64,000 bases of DNA from Thermomonas sp. (GCA_016720345.1 JADKKV010000005.1:1039531-1103530), one strand, 5' to 3'. Shown: positions 27,753 to 42,090, counted from the stretch's first letter. The notes: generated by a model not told the origin, from the sequence alone. Made by a program: numbers and translations.

Positions 27753-29822
27753 TCAGCGGCGGCGGCGATCCTTCAGCGTGGGCCTGGCGGGCGGCGGGGC
27801 CGCCGCCTTGGCCGCTTCGGCCATGGGGCAGGCGAAGCCCTTGCGCGTGCCCTGCGTGCGGCCGAGCATGCGCTCGGTCAGCCGCTGCGCATCGCCGTTG
27901 AGGCGCCAGTCGTAGACGGTGCTGAAGCTGAGCACGCGCGCCACGTATTCGCGGGTTTCCTTGTAGCTGATCGTCTCGATCCAGAAATCCGCGTCCATCG
28001 CCGGGCGTTGCGAGATCCAGCGGCCCAGCGGTGCCGGGCCCGCGTTGTAGCCGGCCATCACCTGGTAGGGCTTGCCGCCGTACTTGTCCATCAGCTGGCG
28101 CAGGTAGGCGCTGCCGAGCGCGATGTTGGTGTCCGCGTCGTACAGGCTCTGGCCGCCGGTCCACGGCACCCCGATCTTCGCGGCCACCTCGGCGCCGGTG
28201 CCGGGCAGCACCTGCATCAGCCCGCGCGCATCCGCGGGGGAGCGTGCATTCGGATCGAACACGGATTCGGCGCGGATCTCGGCGGCGATCCACGCCGGGT
28301 CCAGGTCGTTGCGCGTGGCCTCGCGGCGGATGGTGGCCTCGTGGTGCAGCGGGAAGCGCAGCTGGTAAAGCCGCGTTTCCTCCGGATAGCGCTTGCCGCC
28401 GAGATTCACCAGGCCGAACACGCCACGGTCGAACCAGCCGTTGTCCTGCGCCACCTCCACCGCGATGCGACGTTGCTCGTCGCCGAAACGCGAGAGCGCC
28501 TCGTCCCACTCGCGTTGCGCCCAGCCCTTGCGGTCCAGGGCGAACAACTGCAGCGCGCGCACGATGGCCGGATCGCGCGCGATCGCCTGCTTCGCGGCCG
28601 GTGCCACTGCCGGCTGCCACGGGCACAGGGCGTACGCTTGCTCGAGCTTGTCGGCGGCAAGGAAGCCGTGGAAATCCGCCTTCGATGCGGCCTGCCGGTA
28701 CAGCGTCCTGGCGCCGGCGGCATCGCCGGTGAGCTCGCTGGTGCGCGCGGCGAAATACAGCCAGCGCGAATCGGTGCGCTGGGCGTCGGGCATGCGCCGG
28801 ATCGCGGCCAGCGTGGCGCCCCAGTCGCTGCGCGCCATCGCCTCGCGGGCCTGCCATTCGTGCAGCGAGGCGTCGTAGGCCGGCAGCGGCACCGCCGCCA
28901 GCCGGCGCGCGGACTCCGGCAGGTAGGAGGCCACCGTCCACAGCGCGATCGGATGCAGCACGCGACCACGCTCGGTGTCGTTGAAGCCGAGCACGCTGGC
29001 GATGCCCGGCAGCAGCGCTTCGGCGCGATCCGGCGAGGTCTTCGCGAGTTTCGCCAGGCCATGCGATGCGACCAGCCGGCTGCGCGCGGTCTTCGGCCAG
29101 CCGTCGACCTCCGCCACCGGCGCGTCGATGAAGGCGGCGTAGGCATTCGCCTGCGCCGCGTCGTCGCCGCTGAAGCCGCGCGCGATGGCGCGGATCACCG
29201 CAGGCTGGCCTTCGGCCGCCGCCAGCTCGATCCGCTCCCAGCGCAGCGACGGCGACAAGCCGCCTTGCGTCGCCAGTTGCGTGAACGATGGGTCGCAGGC
29301 ATCGGGCAGCGACTTGCCGCTGCTGCGCCACAAGGCTTGCGCGTCATGCGTCCATCGCTCGTCGGAGCGTCCCAGTGCACGCCTGGCCTCGAGCTGCGCG
29401 CAACGCAGCGCGGGTTGCTCGACGCGGTCGTTCCACGCGGACAGGAACGCCGCCCATTCCTGGCGTTTCGCCAGTGCTGCCAGCCAGTCGTTGCGGAAGG
29501 CCTCGGCCACCGGCTGCCCGCGATGCCTGGCCAGGAACGACCCGCCGCGGTCGGTCGGCAGCGTGGCAAGCTCCTTGCGCAACGCGGCGTATTGCAGCCA
29601 GCCGGCCAATGGCTGGCTGGAATACGCCGCCAACGTTGCCGCGTCCAGCGTGCCGCGGTTGGCGGCCTCGAAGGCGCCGCGCAAGCCGGCATCCGGCATC
29701 GCGATCAGTACCGGTGGGTTGGCGGCGCGCGGCGGCGGCACCGGTGCCTGCGCGCGGGCGCTGCCGCTTGCGCACAGGTTGGCCAGCAGCAGGCCGAGCG
29801 TGGCCAGCGTGAGCGTGTGCAT
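27753..29822 (-). CDS. slt: Soluble lytic murein transglycosylase
   Basis: Cleaves peptidoglycan glycan strands in the periplasm to 1,6-anhydro-muropeptides. The 689-residue protein has a signal peptide (to about ASGSARAQA, residue 26), a long alpha-superhelical domain and a C-terminal lysozyme-like domain with catalytic Glu in AEIRAESVFDPNA, then GLMQVLPGT and AGYNAGP. Length matches the Slt70 family. TATAGT ends exactly 6 nt before the ATG and there is no Shine-Dalgarno, suggesting a leaderless transcript. The C-terminus ends in a basic tail. Confidence 0.93.
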   Translation of the reverse strand: MHTLTLATLGLLLANLCASGSARAQAPVPPPRAANPPVLIAMPDAGLRGAFEAANRGTLDAATLAAYSSQPLAGWLQYAALRKELATLPTDRGGSFLARHRGQPVAEAFRNDWLAALAKRQEWAAFLSAWNDRVEQPALRCAQLEARRALGRSDERWTHDAQALWRSSGKSLPDACDPSFTQLATQGGLSPSLRWERIELAAAEGQPAVIRAIARGFSGDDAAQANAYAAFIDAPVAEVDGWPKTARSRLVASHGLAKLAKTSPDRAEALLPGIASVLGFNDTERGRVLHPIALWTVASYLPESARRLAAVPLPAYDASLHEWQAREAMARSDWGATLAAIRRMPDAQRTDSRWLYFAARTSELTGDAAGARTLYRQAASKADFHGFLAADKLEQAYALCPWQPAVAPAAKQAIARDPAIVRALQLFALDRKGWAQREWDEALSRFGDEQRRIAVEVAQDNGWFDRGVFGLVNLGGKRYPEETRLYQLRFPLHHEATIRREATRNDLDPAWIAAEIRAESVFDPNARSPADARGLMQVLPGTGAEVAAKIGVPWTGGQSLYDADTNIALGSAYLRQLMDKYGGKPYQVMAGYNAGPAPLGRWISQRPAMDADFWIETISYKETREYVARVLSFSTVYDWRLNGDAQRLTERMLGRTQGTRKGFACPMAEAAKAAAPPPARPTLKDRRRR

Positions 29823-29914
29823 CGCCGGACTATAGCCGAGCGTTTCTGAACCCGTTTTTCGCGGACCGGCGATCGCCCATGACCGCTGCTGCTGCGCCGG
29901 GCCGGCGGCGCGGA

Positions 29915-30673
29915 TCACTCGAAGGCGCGTTCCGGCACGTCCAGTTCGACCGACAGCGCAAGGTGGTCCGAGAGCGCAGCCGGCATCGCCTGCATCATCG
30001 CCACCCGCAGCGCCGGCGTGACCAGCACGTGGTCGATCGCGCGCCGCGGCTTCCACGAGGGAAACGTCGGCACGCAGGTCGCCGGCGGTTGCAGCCGGGT
30101 GTGGCGGTACAGCGCCTGCATCTCCGGGCGGTCCGGATCGCAGTTGAAATCGCCCATCAGCACCGCGTGCGGGTGGTCGCCCAGCAGTTCGGCGATGAAG
30201 TCGACCTGCGAGCGCCGCGACTGCGCGCCCAGCGAGAGGTGCGCGACCGCGACCGACAGGGCATCGGCACCGTTGCCGAAGGTCGCCAGCAACACGCCGC
30301 GCCCGCGCACGCGGCCGGGCAGCGCGTGGTTCACGACTTCGCGCGGCTCGAACTTGCTGAGCAGGCCGTTGGCGCTGGACGCCACCCCGCCCATGCGCCG
30401 GTTCGGCTGGTGGCTCCAGTAGGCGAAGCCGCCGCGTTCGGCCAGGTAATGGGTCTGGTTGGTGAAGCCGGAGCGCAGGCTGCCGGGGTCGGCTTCCTGC
30501 AGGCCGACGATGTCGTGGCGGCCCGCGAGTTCGGCGATGGTGTCGAGCGCGCCGCGCTTGTTGCCGGCGGGCAGCACGTGCGACCAGCTGCGGGCGACGT
30601 AGTCGTGGTAGCCGCGCGTGCTGGAGCCGGCCTGGATGTTGGCGCTGAGCAGGCGCAGCCGGCGCTGGGTCAT
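29915..30673 (-). CDS. Endonuclease/exonuclease/phosphatase family protein
   Basis: A 252-residue protein of the DNase I-like fold. Motifs are LLSANIQAG (Asn at the metal site), the catalytic Glu in VGLQEAD, MGDFNCD and the closing SDHLALSVEL. No signal peptide is seen. Substrate unknown; members act on DNA, phospholipids or phosphates. It follows the dsbA-like genes by 22 nt and the same arrangement (EEP, DsbA, cytochrome c4, engB) is known from Pseudomonas, so the linkage is old. Confidence 0.88.
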   Translation of the reverse strand: MTQRRLRLLSANIQAGSSTRGYHDYVARSWSHVLPAGNKRGALDTIAELAGRHDIVGLQEADPGSLRSGFTNQTHYLAERGGFAYWSHQPNRRMGGVASSANGLLSKFEPREVVNHALPGRVRGRGVLLATFGNGADALSVAVAHLSLGAQSRRSQVDFIAELLGDHPHAVLMGDFNCDPDRPEMQALYRHTRLQPPATCVPTFPSWKPRRAIDHVLVTPALRVAMMQAMPAALSDHLALSVELDVPERAFE

Positions 30674-30695
30674 GCCGGCGGCCTGCGGCGATGGA

Positions 30696-31553
30696 TCACT
30701 GCTGCGCGGGCGCGGCCGCGGGCGCTTCGGGCGTCGGTGCCGCGGCGGCGGCCGGTGCGGCCGCACCCCGCTTGGCGCGTTCGGCCACCACCAGCTGGTT
30801 GAGGACACGGAACATGTCGTCGGTGGACTTGCCCTTGACCCGGTACTTGCCGTTGACGATGAAGGTCGGGGTGCCCGCGCTGTCGCCGTTGGCGAACGCG
30901 CCCACGATGTACTGCTTGGCCCGGTTGACCTTGGCGGCGACCGCGAAGCTCTGCATGCTGCTGACGAACTGCTTGGGGTCGGCGCCGTACGCGGCGTAGA
31001 ACGCGGCGATCTCTTCCGGGGTGTCCATCCCGCGCTCGCCCTTCAGGGTCTTGTCGATGTGGATGGCGCGGAACATGGCGTCGTGGGTCTGCTCGACCAG
31101 GCCCATCGCCTCGGCGGTGTAGTAGGCCTTGGCGTAGTTGTCCCACATCGCGCCGAACGCGGCGGGAACGTAGACCATGTGCACGTCCGGCGGCAGCTTG
31201 GCCTTCATCGCGGCGATGGTGGGCTGCACCGCGGCGCAGAACGGGCAGACATAGCCGAAGAACTCGGCGATCTCGATGCGGCCGTCGGTGGTGTCGAACG
31301 GCTGCCCGTTGGGGATCTCGACGTAGTCGACGCCCGCCACCGGCGGCGGTGCCTTGGCCGCGGCTTCTTCGGCAGCGCGCATGGCGGCCTCTGCGGCGGC
31401 GCTGGTGGCGGCGTCCTGGACGCTGGCCTGCTGTGCGGCGGGGGCGGTGGCGGCGGAACCCGGTTGCGTGGCATCAACCGCGGCCGGCGCGTCCTTCTTG
31501 CAGGCGGCGAGCGGCAACAGGACCAGGAGCAGGAGGGCGAGGCGCGACGTCAT
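30696..31553 (-). CDS. DsbA-like thiol:disulfide interchange lipoprotein
   Basis: A 285-residue lipoprotein: lipobox LPLAAC (Cys18), a ~50-residue Ala-rich linker, then a DsbA-type thioredoxin domain with active site CPFC (103-106) and the cis-proline loop SAGTPTFIV. The C-terminus ends in an Ala/Pro-rich tail. The residues after Cys18 are Lys-Lys, not Asp, so outer-membrane sorting is expected. It should oxidise or shuffle disulfides in exported proteins. It is the second of two adjacent DsbA paralogues; the anchor and long linker distinguish it. Confidence 0.9.
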   Translation of the reverse strand: MTSRLALLLLVLLPLAACKKDAPAAVDATQPGSAATAPAAQQASVQDAATSAAAEAAMRAAEEAAAKAPPPVAGVDYVEIPNGQPFDTTDGRIEIAEFFGYVCPFCAAVQPTIAAMKAKLPPDVHMVYVPAAFGAMWDNYAKAYYTAEAMGLVEQTHDAMFRAIHIDKTLKGERGMDTPEEIAAFYAAYGADPKQFVSSMQSFAVAAKVNRAKQYIVGAFANGDSAGTPTFIVNGKYRVKGKSTDDMFRVLNQLVVAERAKRGAAAPAAAAAPTPEAPAAAPAQQ

Positions 31554-31591
31554 GGCGGGTATCCGTGGATGCTGGGTTGGCGGGCAGGCGG

Positions 31592-32266
31592 TTACTTGGC
31601 GGCGGGTTGCTTGGCTGCCGGCGCGATGGCCTTGAGGATGCGGCTGGCGTTGTCGAGCAGGCCCTGGTAGCTGTTGCCCAGCACCAGGTAGCGGCCCGCG
31701 ATCACCAGCGAAGGAGTGCCCTCGATCTTGCTGCGCATCTGGAACTCGCGCGCGTTCGCGGCCTTTGCCTGCAGGGTGGCTTCATCTTTCTGCGCTGCCG
31801 TGAAGGCCTTGGGGTTCACGCCGGGCAAGCGCAGGTAGTAGGCGGTGAGCTGCGGGATCGTGGTCTTGCGTGGCAGTTCGCCGCTTTGGTGGATCGCGCG
31901 GAAGATGCGGTCATGCGTCACGTTGACGGCATTGGCTCCCTCGGCGATGAAGAACAGGCGCGCGTAAGCGTCGTTCGGGTCGAACATCGCGGGTACCAGC
32001 ACAAGTTGCGCGTGCGCCGGCATGCTCGCCGTCCACTTTTCCAGCATCGGCGCGAAATGCGCGCAATGCGGGCACCAGTACCCGAACACTTCGGCCACTT
32101 CGACCTTGCCGGGCACCGCGCGATACGGCTTGCCACCCTCGATCAGCCGGTATTCCACGCCCTCGGTGAGGCCGGGGAGCACGCTACGCTGTGCATGCGC
32201 CGGGGCGAACGCCGCGGCCAGCAACAGGAACGCCGACAGGATCGGGGACAGCAGGGTTGCGCGCAT
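31592..32266 (-). CDS. dsbA: Thiol:disulfide interchange protein DsbA
   Basis: A 224-residue periplasmic protein with a signal peptide ending AHA-Q (~residue 25), active site CPHC at 65-68 (the canonical DsbA dipeptide) and the cis-proline loop KIEGTPSLVI. It introduces disulfides into exported proteins with DsbB. ATG 32266 gives a proper signal peptide; the longer in-frame start does not. It lies between cytochrome c4 and the lipoprotein paralogue, probably in one operon. Confidence 0.92.
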   Translation of the reverse strand: MRATLLSPILSAFLLLAAAFAPAHAQRSVLPGLTEGVEYRLIEGGKPYRAVPGKVEVAEVFGYWCPHCAHFAPMLEKWTASMPAHAQLVLVPAMFDPNDAYARLFFIAEGANAVNVTHDRIFRAIHQSGELPRKTTIPQLTAYYLRLPGVNPKAFTAAQKDEATLQAKAANAREFQMRSKIEGTPSLVIAGRYLVLGNSYQGLLDNASRILKAIAPAAKQPAAK

Positions 32267-32348
32267 CGGATCAGGCCTCTTGGCAGGGGTGTCGGCGGAC
32301 GAGCATGCGTGCGTCCGCCTCAATGCCCGATGAAGCGGTCGCTGCAGG

Positions 32349-33119
32349 TCAGTGACCGGGTGCGGCCTTGGAAGTTCCGGCGGGACGCGCGTGCAGGCCC
32401 TGTACGTAGCTGCCCAGCGACTGGATTTCCTCGTCGCTGAGCGACTTGGCCACGCTCGCCATCAGGTTGAAGGACGCGGCATCCTTCGCAGTGGCGGTGC
32501 CGGTGCGGTATTCCTCCAGCCGGCGCGCCACGTAGGCGGCATGCTGGCCCTTCACCGAGGGATAGGCCGGACCCGGGTTGCCGGCGCCGGAGGGGCCGTG
32601 GCAGGACAGGCAGGCGGGAATGGCGCGGGCGGCGTCGCCACCGCGGTAGAGGCGCTCGCCGACCTGGTAGAACTTCAGGCCCTGGTTGGGGCCGCTGGCG
32701 ATCACGGTGTCGTCGGCAACCCCGGAGGTGGCCGCCTGGGTGGCGTACCAGGCGCCGACGTCGCGCATGTCCTGCGCCGACAGCATGCTCGCGAACGGCA
32801 CCATCAGCGCGGCCATGCCGCTGGTGCGCTCACCGTTCCTGAACTGGGCGAGCTGCTGGGCGATGTAGCGCTCCGGCATCCCGGCCAGGCGCGGGTACAG
32901 CGGGTCCGCGGGGTTGCCGTCGAGGCCGTGGCAGGCCGCGCACGCGCCGGCCTTGGTCTGCCCGGCCTTGGCATCGCCCCAGGTAGCCGGCTTGTCGTCC
33001 AGCGGCGCGACTTCGACCGGGGCGCTGTCGGGCACGGCGACGGCCGTGCTCTGGGCGTAGGCGGCCGCGGCCAGTGCGAGGCAGGCAACGCCGACGAGAC
33101 CATGGCGGACAAGACGCAT
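32349..33119 (-). CDS. Cytochrome c4 (diheme)
   Basis: A 256-residue periplasmic or membrane-associated cytochrome with a signal peptide (cleavage near AYAQ) and two class I heme c domains: CAACH at 60-64 and CLSCH at 171-175, each followed by the expected distal methionine region. Cytochrome c4 carries electrons from the bc1 complex to terminal oxidases, so it could serve the aa3 oxidase encoded at 2171-6508 or a cbb3 enzyme. GGAG lies upstream of the ATG. It is divergent from engB. Confidence 0.93.
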   Translation of the reverse strand: MRLVRHGLVGVACLALAAAAYAQSTAVAVPDSAPVEVAPLDDKPATWGDAKAGQTKAGACAACHGLDGNPADPLYPRLAGMPERYIAQQLAQFRNGERTSGMAALMVPFASMLSAQDMRDVGAWYATQAATSGVADDTVIASGPNQGLKFYQVGERLYRGGDAARAIPACLSCHGPSGAGNPGPAYPSVKGQHAAYVARRLEEYRTGTATAKDAASFNLMASVAKSLSDEEIQSLGSYVQGLHARPAGTSKAAPGH

Positions 33120-33244
33120 GCGGAACTCCACGCTATTGGGTGGGCGGCAGGACGGCCGCTGAACCGGGGAATTATCGTCGCGCCGCACAGGGTGGTCAAA
33201 CCGGCGTGGGGCGGTCGCGCTGGCCGACGTGGCATCCTATGCCC

Positions 33245-33856
33245 ATGGCCGTCCCCAATCCGTTCAACCGCGCCGATTACCTGCTGGCCGCGCACACCCA
33301 CCGCCAGCTGCCGCCGGACGGTGGCCGCGAGGTCGCCTTCGCCGGCCGTTCCAACGCCGGCAAGTCGTCGGCGCTGAACGCGCTGTGCGGGCGCAATGCG
33401 CTGGCGCGGGTGTCCAAGACGCCGGGCCGCACCCAGCAACTGGTGTACTTCGGGCTGCCGCCGCACGAGGGCAAGTACCTGGTCGACCTGCCGGGCTACG
33501 GCTACGCCAAGGTGCCGCAGGACCTGCAGGCGCACTGGCAGGCGTTCCTCGATGGCTATTTCGGCAGCCGGATGGCGCTGGCCGGGCTGGTGGTGGTGAT
33601 GGACATCCGCCACCCGCTGAAGGACTACGACCGCTCGATGATCGGCTATGCGATGCGTCGCGGCCTGCCCGCGCACGCGCTGCTGACCAAGGCCGACAAG
33701 CTCTCGCGCGGGGCGGCGATGAACACCGTGCAGGCGGTCCGCAAGGACCTGTCGGCGACCTACGGCGACAGCGTCAGCGTGCAGGGCTTCTCCGGCGAGA
33801 CCCGGCAGGGCGTGGACGAGTTGCGCGCGGTCGTGGCGGGCTGGCTGGAGCTGTAG
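33245..33856 (+). CDS. engB: Ribosome biogenesis GTPase EngB/YihA/YsxC
   Basis: Essential GTPase acting in assembly of the large ribosomal subunit. The 203-residue protein shows GRSNAGKSSALN (G1), TPGRTQQLVYF (G2), DLPGYGYAKV (G3) and LTKADKL (G4). Starts at 33239 or 33245 are both in frame; 33245 is preferred because a CATCCT hexamer ends 6 nt before it, as for several other genes here. The stop TAG forms one end of a GTAG palindrome. Confidence 0.94.
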   Translation: MAVPNPFNRADYLLAAHTHRQLPPDGGREVAFAGRSNAGKSSALNALCGRNALARVSKTPGRTQQLVYFGLPPHEGKYLVDLPGYGYAKVPQDLQAHWQAFLDGYFGSRMALAGLVVVMDIRHPLKDYDRSMIGYAMRRGLPAHALLTKADKLSRGAAMNTVQAVRKDLSATYGDSVSVQGFSGETRQGVDELRAVVAGWLEL

Positions 33857-33881
33857 GCGCGGAGCGGGTCCGCTGCTACAG
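33851..33881. repeat. GTAG-ended palindrome (copy C) shared by two stop codons
   Basis: CTGTAG (33851-33856) and CTACAG (33876-33881) are inverted ends, with AGCGG/CCGCT (33863-33867/33870-33874) as an inner stem. The left TAG is the engB stop and the right one, on the minus strand, is the amylase stop. Probably also a two-way terminator. Confidence 0.55.
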
Positions 33882-35711
33882 GATTTCCAGCAGGGTTGCA
33901 GACTTCGCAGGCAGTTCAAGCGCCTTGCCCAGCGCCACCGGTTTTCCGGTCAATGCTTCGCGCGCGCCGTGCCCCTGCAGGAAGGCTTCGAAGCGATCGA
34001 GTGCCAGCGTGGCCGGGCGGCCCGACTTGTTGAGGGCCACCATCACCGAACCCGGCCCGGCGTGGCGGAAGTACACATACACCCCGTCCACCGGCGCGAA
34101 GTGGGTCAGCTTGCCGGTGTGCAGCAGCGGGGTGCGCTTGCGCCAGTCGAACAGCGCACGGGTGTAGGCCCGCGCTTCGCGCTGCGCGGTGCTCAGGCCA
34201 TTCCCGCCGAAGGCATCCACGGCATCGCCGGTCCAGCCGCCGGGCATGTCGGCGCGCAGCAGGCCGTCGTTGCGTTGCTTCGGGCCACGCAGCAGCACTT
34301 CGGAACCGTAGTAGAACTGCGGGGTGCCGCGCACGGTGGCGAGGCAGGCCATGCCGAGTTTCCACAGCGCCAGGTCGCCGTCGACGTGCGCCAGCAGGCG
34401 CGGGGTGTCGTGGTTCTCGGCGAACACCACCAGTGCGCCGGGGTCCGGGTACAGGAAATCGTTGGCCAGCATTTCGTACAGGCCGATCCAGCCGCTCTCC
34501 CAGCCCTCGGGCTGCACCAGCGCGTTGCGCAGGGCGACGTGGACGGGGAAGTCCATCATGGCGGGCATGTGCGGGACGTGGCCGCTGGCGTTGCGATTGC
34601 CGCGCTGCCAGTGGGCCACCACTGCCGGATTGGTGCTCCATTCCTCGCCGACCATCGCGAAGTCCGGGTACTCGGTCAGCACTGCCTTCGCCCAGTCGCC
34701 GAGGAAGCCTGCGTCGGCGTAACCGAAGGTGTCCTCGCGGATGCCGGACAGCCCGGCGTACTCGATCCACCACAGCGTGTTCTGGATCAGGTAGCGCGCC
34801 AGTTGCGGGTTGCGCTGGTTGAGGTCCGGCATCGTGTCCACGAACCAGCCATCGGTGAAGGCCTGGCGGTCGGCGGGTGCGGCGTGCGGATCCTGGATGC
34901 TGGTGCGGCGATGGTTGGTCGGCGTGAACGTCGCGCGGTTGCTGATCCAGTCCTTCGCCGGCAGGTCGCGCATCCACCAGTGGTGCGAGCCGATGTGGTT
35001 GAGCACCACGTCCATGACAAGGCCGACGCCCCTCGCCTGCGCCTCGCGCGACAGCGCACGCACGTCCTCGTTGCTGCCCAGCCGCGGGTCGGTGCGGTAG
35101 AGGTCGGTGATCGCGTAGCCGTGGTACGAATGCCTGGGCTGGTTGTTTTCCAGCAGCGGCATCGGCCACAGCTGGGTGAAGCCCATGCCGGCGATGTAGT
35201 CCAGGTGCTTGCGGATGCCGGCGATGTCGCCGCCGTGGCGGCCGTTGGGGTCCGCGCGATCGGCCGCCTCGGCCATGCCGGCGACGCTGTCGTTGGACGG
35301 ATCGCCGTTGGCGAAGCGGTCGGGCGTGACCAGGTAGATCGCGTCGCGCGCGTCGAAGCCACGGCGTTGCGCGGAACCGGGTTCGCGCGCGTCGAGCCGC
35401 CACGGATGGGTGGCGACGACCTTGCCGGCTTCGACGAATTCGATGTCGAACACGCCTGGCGCCGCATCGCCCGCGAGCTGGACGGTGACGAACAGGTAGT
35501 TCGGGTTGTCGGTCCGGTGCACCCCGGCGATCGATACGCCGGCATGTACGAGCCTTGGCGTCGCGGTGCCGATCCCATTGCCGTGGACCAGCAATTCGAC
35601 CCGGTTGTGCTGCATGCCGACCCACCAGTTGCCAGGCTCCACCCGTTCGATGGTCGCCGCGGGTACCGCGAACGTGATCAGCCACAGGCAGCAGGCGAGC
35701 AGGAGGCGCAT
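33876..35711 (-). CDS. GH13 alpha-amylase family protein (cyclomaltodextrinase-like), exported
   Basis: A 611-residue glycoside hydrolase with a signal peptide (cleavage near VPA-ATIE, residue 18), an N-terminal beta-sandwich like that of cyclomaltodextrinases, a (beta/alpha)8 barrel and a C-terminal beta domain. Conserved GH13 regions: [11 protein letters not shown], the nucleophile Asp in [11 protein letters not shown], the acid/base Glu in MVGEEW, and FAENHDTPR. Likely periplasmic hydrolysis of maltodextrins or cyclodextrins. No sugar transporter or lacI regulator lies nearby, so it is an isolated gene. Confidence 0.9.
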   Translation of the reverse strand: MRLLLACCLWLITFAVPAATIERVEPGNWWVGMQHNRVELLVHGNGIGTATPRLVHAGVSIAGVHRTDNPNYLFVTVQLAGDAAPGVFDIEFVEAGKVVATHPWRLDAREPGSAQRRGFDARDAIYLVTPDRFANGDPSNDSVAGMAEAADRADPNGRHGGDIAGIRKHLDYIAGMGFTQLWPMPLLENNQPRHSYHGYAITDLYRTDPRLGSNEDVRALSREAQARGVGLVMDVVLNHIGSHHWWMRDLPAKDWISNRATFTPTNHRRTSIQDPHAAPADRQAFTDGWFVDTMPDLNQRNPQLARYLIQNTLWWIEYAGLSGIREDTFGYADAGFLGDWAKAVLTEYPDFAMVGEEWSTNPAVVAHWQRGNRNASGHVPHMPAMMDFPVHVALRNALVQPEGWESGWIGLYEMLANDFLYPDPGALVVFAENHDTPRLLAHVDGDLALWKLGMACLATVRGTPQFYYGSEVLLRGPKQRNDGLLRADMPGGWTGDAVDAFGGNGLSTAQREARAYTRALFDWRKRTPLLHTGKLTHFAPVDGVYVYFRHAGPGSVMVALNKSGRPATLALDRFEAFLQGHGAREALTGKPVALGKALELPAKSATLLEIL

Positions 35712-35878
35712 GGGCGGGCCGCGGGAGGGAGTGCGGGTCGAGGCTACCCGCGCGGGTGGTGGCCGACAACGCGCGTGCTCAGGAATACGTATGCAGCCGG
35801 AACACTGAAGGCCGGCTGCCGGGCTGCCGGCGGCTGGCGGCAGCGGCTATGCTGGCTGACTCCCCGCGGAAGCCCGCC

Positions 35879-37243
35879 ATGTCCGGACCCAGCAGCGCCA
35901 ACGACACGCCGATCACCGACCATCGGCAACTGGTCGACGTGCTGGCCTCCGGCGAGAAGCCGCGCGAGGCCTGGCGGATCGGCACCGAGCACGAGAAATT
36001 CGGGTTCCGCCTCGACGACCTGCGCCCGCCCACCTTCGACGGCGAACGCGGGATCGAGGCGTTGCTGAAGGGCCTCGCGCGTTTCGGCTGGACGCCGTTC
36101 GAGGAGCATGGCCATGTCATCGCGCTGACCAAGGGCCTGGCCTCGGTGACCCTGGAGCCCGCCGGGCAACTCGAATTGTCCGGCGCGCCGGTGGAAACCC
36201 TGCACGACACCTGCCGGGAAGTCGGCAGCCACCTGCGCGAAGTGCGCGAGGTCGCCGACGAACTCGGGCTTGGCTTCCTCGGCATGGGTTTCCAGCCCAA
36301 GTGGCGGCGCGACGAGATGCCGTGGATGCCGAAGGGCCGCTACAGGATCATGCGCGAGTACATGCCGAAGGTCGGCACGCTCGGCCTCGACATGATGACC
36401 CGCACCTGCACGGTGCAGGTCAACCTGGATTACGCCAGCGAAGCGGACATGGTGAAGAAGTTCCGGGTGTCGCTGGCGTTGCAGCCGGTCGCCACCGCGC
36501 TGTTCGCGGACTCGCCGTTCACCGACGGCAAGCCGAACGGCTACCTCAGCTACCGCTCGCACATCTGGACCGACACCGACCGCGACCGCACCGGGATGCT
36601 CGATTTCGTGTTCGAGGACGGCTTCGGCTACGAACGCTACGTCGACTACCTGCTCGACGTGCCGATGTACTTCAGCTATCGCGATGGCGAATACATCGAC
36701 GCCAGCGGCAAGTCGTTCCGCACGTTCCTGCGCGGCGAACTGGACGTGCTGCCCGGCGCGCTGCCGACCATCCGCGACTGGAACGACCACATGACCACCG
36801 CCTTCCCGGAAGTGCGGCTGAAGAAATTCCTGGAGATGCGCGGCGCCGACGGCGGCCCGTGGAACCGGCTGTGCGCGCTGCCGGCGTTCTGGGTCGGCCT
36901 GCTGTACGACGATGCCGCGCTGGATGCGGCCTGGGACCTGGTCAGGGATTTCTCGATGGCCGAGCGCAACGCACTGCGCGACGACGTGCCCAGGCACGCG
37001 CTGAAGACCCCGTTCCGCGGCGGCACCCTGCAAGACATCGCGATCGAGGCATTGAAGATCGCCGATGCCGGCCTGCGCCGCCGCGCGCGCGCGGACAGCT
37101 GCGGCGTCGACGAGTCCGGCTTCATCGCACCATTGCTGGAAATCGCCGAGGCCGGCGAAACCCCGGCCGAGCGCAAGCTCGCCCTGTTCCATGGCGCGTG
37201 GAACGGCAGCGTGGACCCGGTGTTCCGCGAGTTCGCGTACTGA
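35879..37243 (+). CDS. gshA: Glutamate-cysteine ligase (plant/proteobacterial type)
   Basis: First step of glutathione synthesis: ATP-dependent joining of glutamate and cysteine. The 454-residue protein belongs to the class shared by alpha- and some gammaproteobacteria and plants, not the E. coli type: [41 protein letters not shown] and [13 protein letters not shown] are diagnostic. ATG 35879 follows GGAAG at 35868-35872; a TATGCT hexamer at 35848-35853 is a possible -10. Its product feeds the glutathione-dependent genes at 40130-42075 and 52269-53192. Confidence 0.95.
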   Translation: MSGPSSANDTPITDHRQLVDVLASGEKPREAWRIGTEHEKFGFRLDDLRPPTFDGERGIEALLKGLARFGWTPFEEHGHVIALTKGLASVTLEPAGQLELSGAPVETLHDTCREVGSHLREVREVADELGLGFLGMGFQPKWRRDEMPWMPKGRYRIMREYMPKVGTLGLDMMTRTCTVQVNLDYASEADMVKKFRVSLALQPVATALFADSPFTDGKPNGYLSYRSHIWTDTDRDRTGMLDFVFEDGFGYERYVDYLLDVPMYFSYRDGEYIDASGKSFRTFLRGELDVLPGALPTIRDWNDHMTTAFPEVRLKKFLEMRGADGGPWNRLCALPAFWVGLLYDDAALDAAWDLVRDFSMAERNALRDDVPRHALKTPFRGGTLQDIAIEALKIADAGLRRRARADSCGVDESGFIAPLLEIAEAGETPAERKLALFHGAWNGSVDPVFREFAY

Positions 37244-37276
37244 GGGCGGCCCGCTCCGGGATTGTCCCCGGGACAC

Positions 37277-37300
37277 CAATGGTCACGCCGGAAACCATTG
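37277..37300. promoter_or_regulatory. Inverted repeat upstream of ppc
   Basis: CAATGGT (37277-37283) and ACCATTG (37294-37300) are a perfect 7-bp inverted repeat with a 10-nt spacer, ending 35 nt before the ppc ATG. The place fits an operator over the ppc promoter, but the binding protein is unknown and a stem-loop is equally possible. Confidence 0.3.
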
Positions 37301-37335
37301 CTGCACTGCCGCATGAAACCCGTTAGCCTGCGGTG

Positions 37336-41238
<3,903 letters not shown>

Positions 41239-41239
<1 letters not shown>

Positions 41240-42075
41240 TGCAACGCATCGAACATCGCGCCTGCTTCGGCGGCTGGCAGGACGTTTACGAGCATGCGTC
41301 GGCCACCCTCGGCTGCACGATGCGCTTCGCGATCTACCTGCCGCCACAGGCCGCGGACGGCCCGGTGCCGGTGCTGTACTGGCTGTCGGGGCTGACCTGC
41401 ACCGAGCAGAACTTCATCACCAAGGCCGGCGCGCAGCGCTACGCGGCGGAGCACGGCATCGCCATCGTCTGCCCGGATACCAGCCCGCGCGGCGACGATG
41501 TGGTCGATGCGGCGGGCTACGACCTCGGCATGGGTGCGGGCTTCTACGTCAACGCGACGCAGGCGCCGTGGTCCGTGCATTACCGGATGTACGACTACGT
41601 GGTCGAAGAACTGCCGGCGCTGGTCGCGGCGAATTTCCCGGTGACGGAAGCCCGCGCGATCAGCGGGCATTCGATGGGCGGCCACGGCGCGCTGGTGATC
41701 GCCCTGCGCAACCCCGGGCGCTACCGCAGTGTGTCCGCGTTCGCGCCGATCGTGGCGCCGTCGCAGGTGCCATGGGGCCAGAAGGCGTTCGCCGCCTACC
41801 TGGGCGACGATCGCGCGGCGTGGCAGGCATGCGACGCCACCGCGCTGGTCGCGTCCGCATCGGAACGGCTGCCGCTGCTGGTGGACCAGGGCGACGCCGA
41901 CGAATTCCTGGCTGCCCAGTTGCGCCCGGAACTGCTCCGCGAGGCGTGCGCGGTGCATGGCCACCCGCTGGTCCTGCGGATGCAGCCCGGCCACGACCAC
42001 AGCTATTACTTCATCGCCAGCTTCATCGGCGAGCATGTCGCCCACCATGCGGCGGCGATGCACGCCGTCGCATGA
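41239..42075 (+). CDS. fghA: S-formylglutathione hydrolase
   Basis: Hydrolyses S-formylglutathione to formate and glutathione, completing formaldehyde detoxification. The 278-residue serine esterase has [20 protein letters not shown] near the start, nucleophile in GHSMGGHGA, Asp in DQGDADEF and His in GHDHSYYF. Its ATG overlaps the frmA stop (TGATG), so the two are translated together. Confidence 0.96.
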
Positions 42076-42090
42076 CCTTCGCACTGCCCC

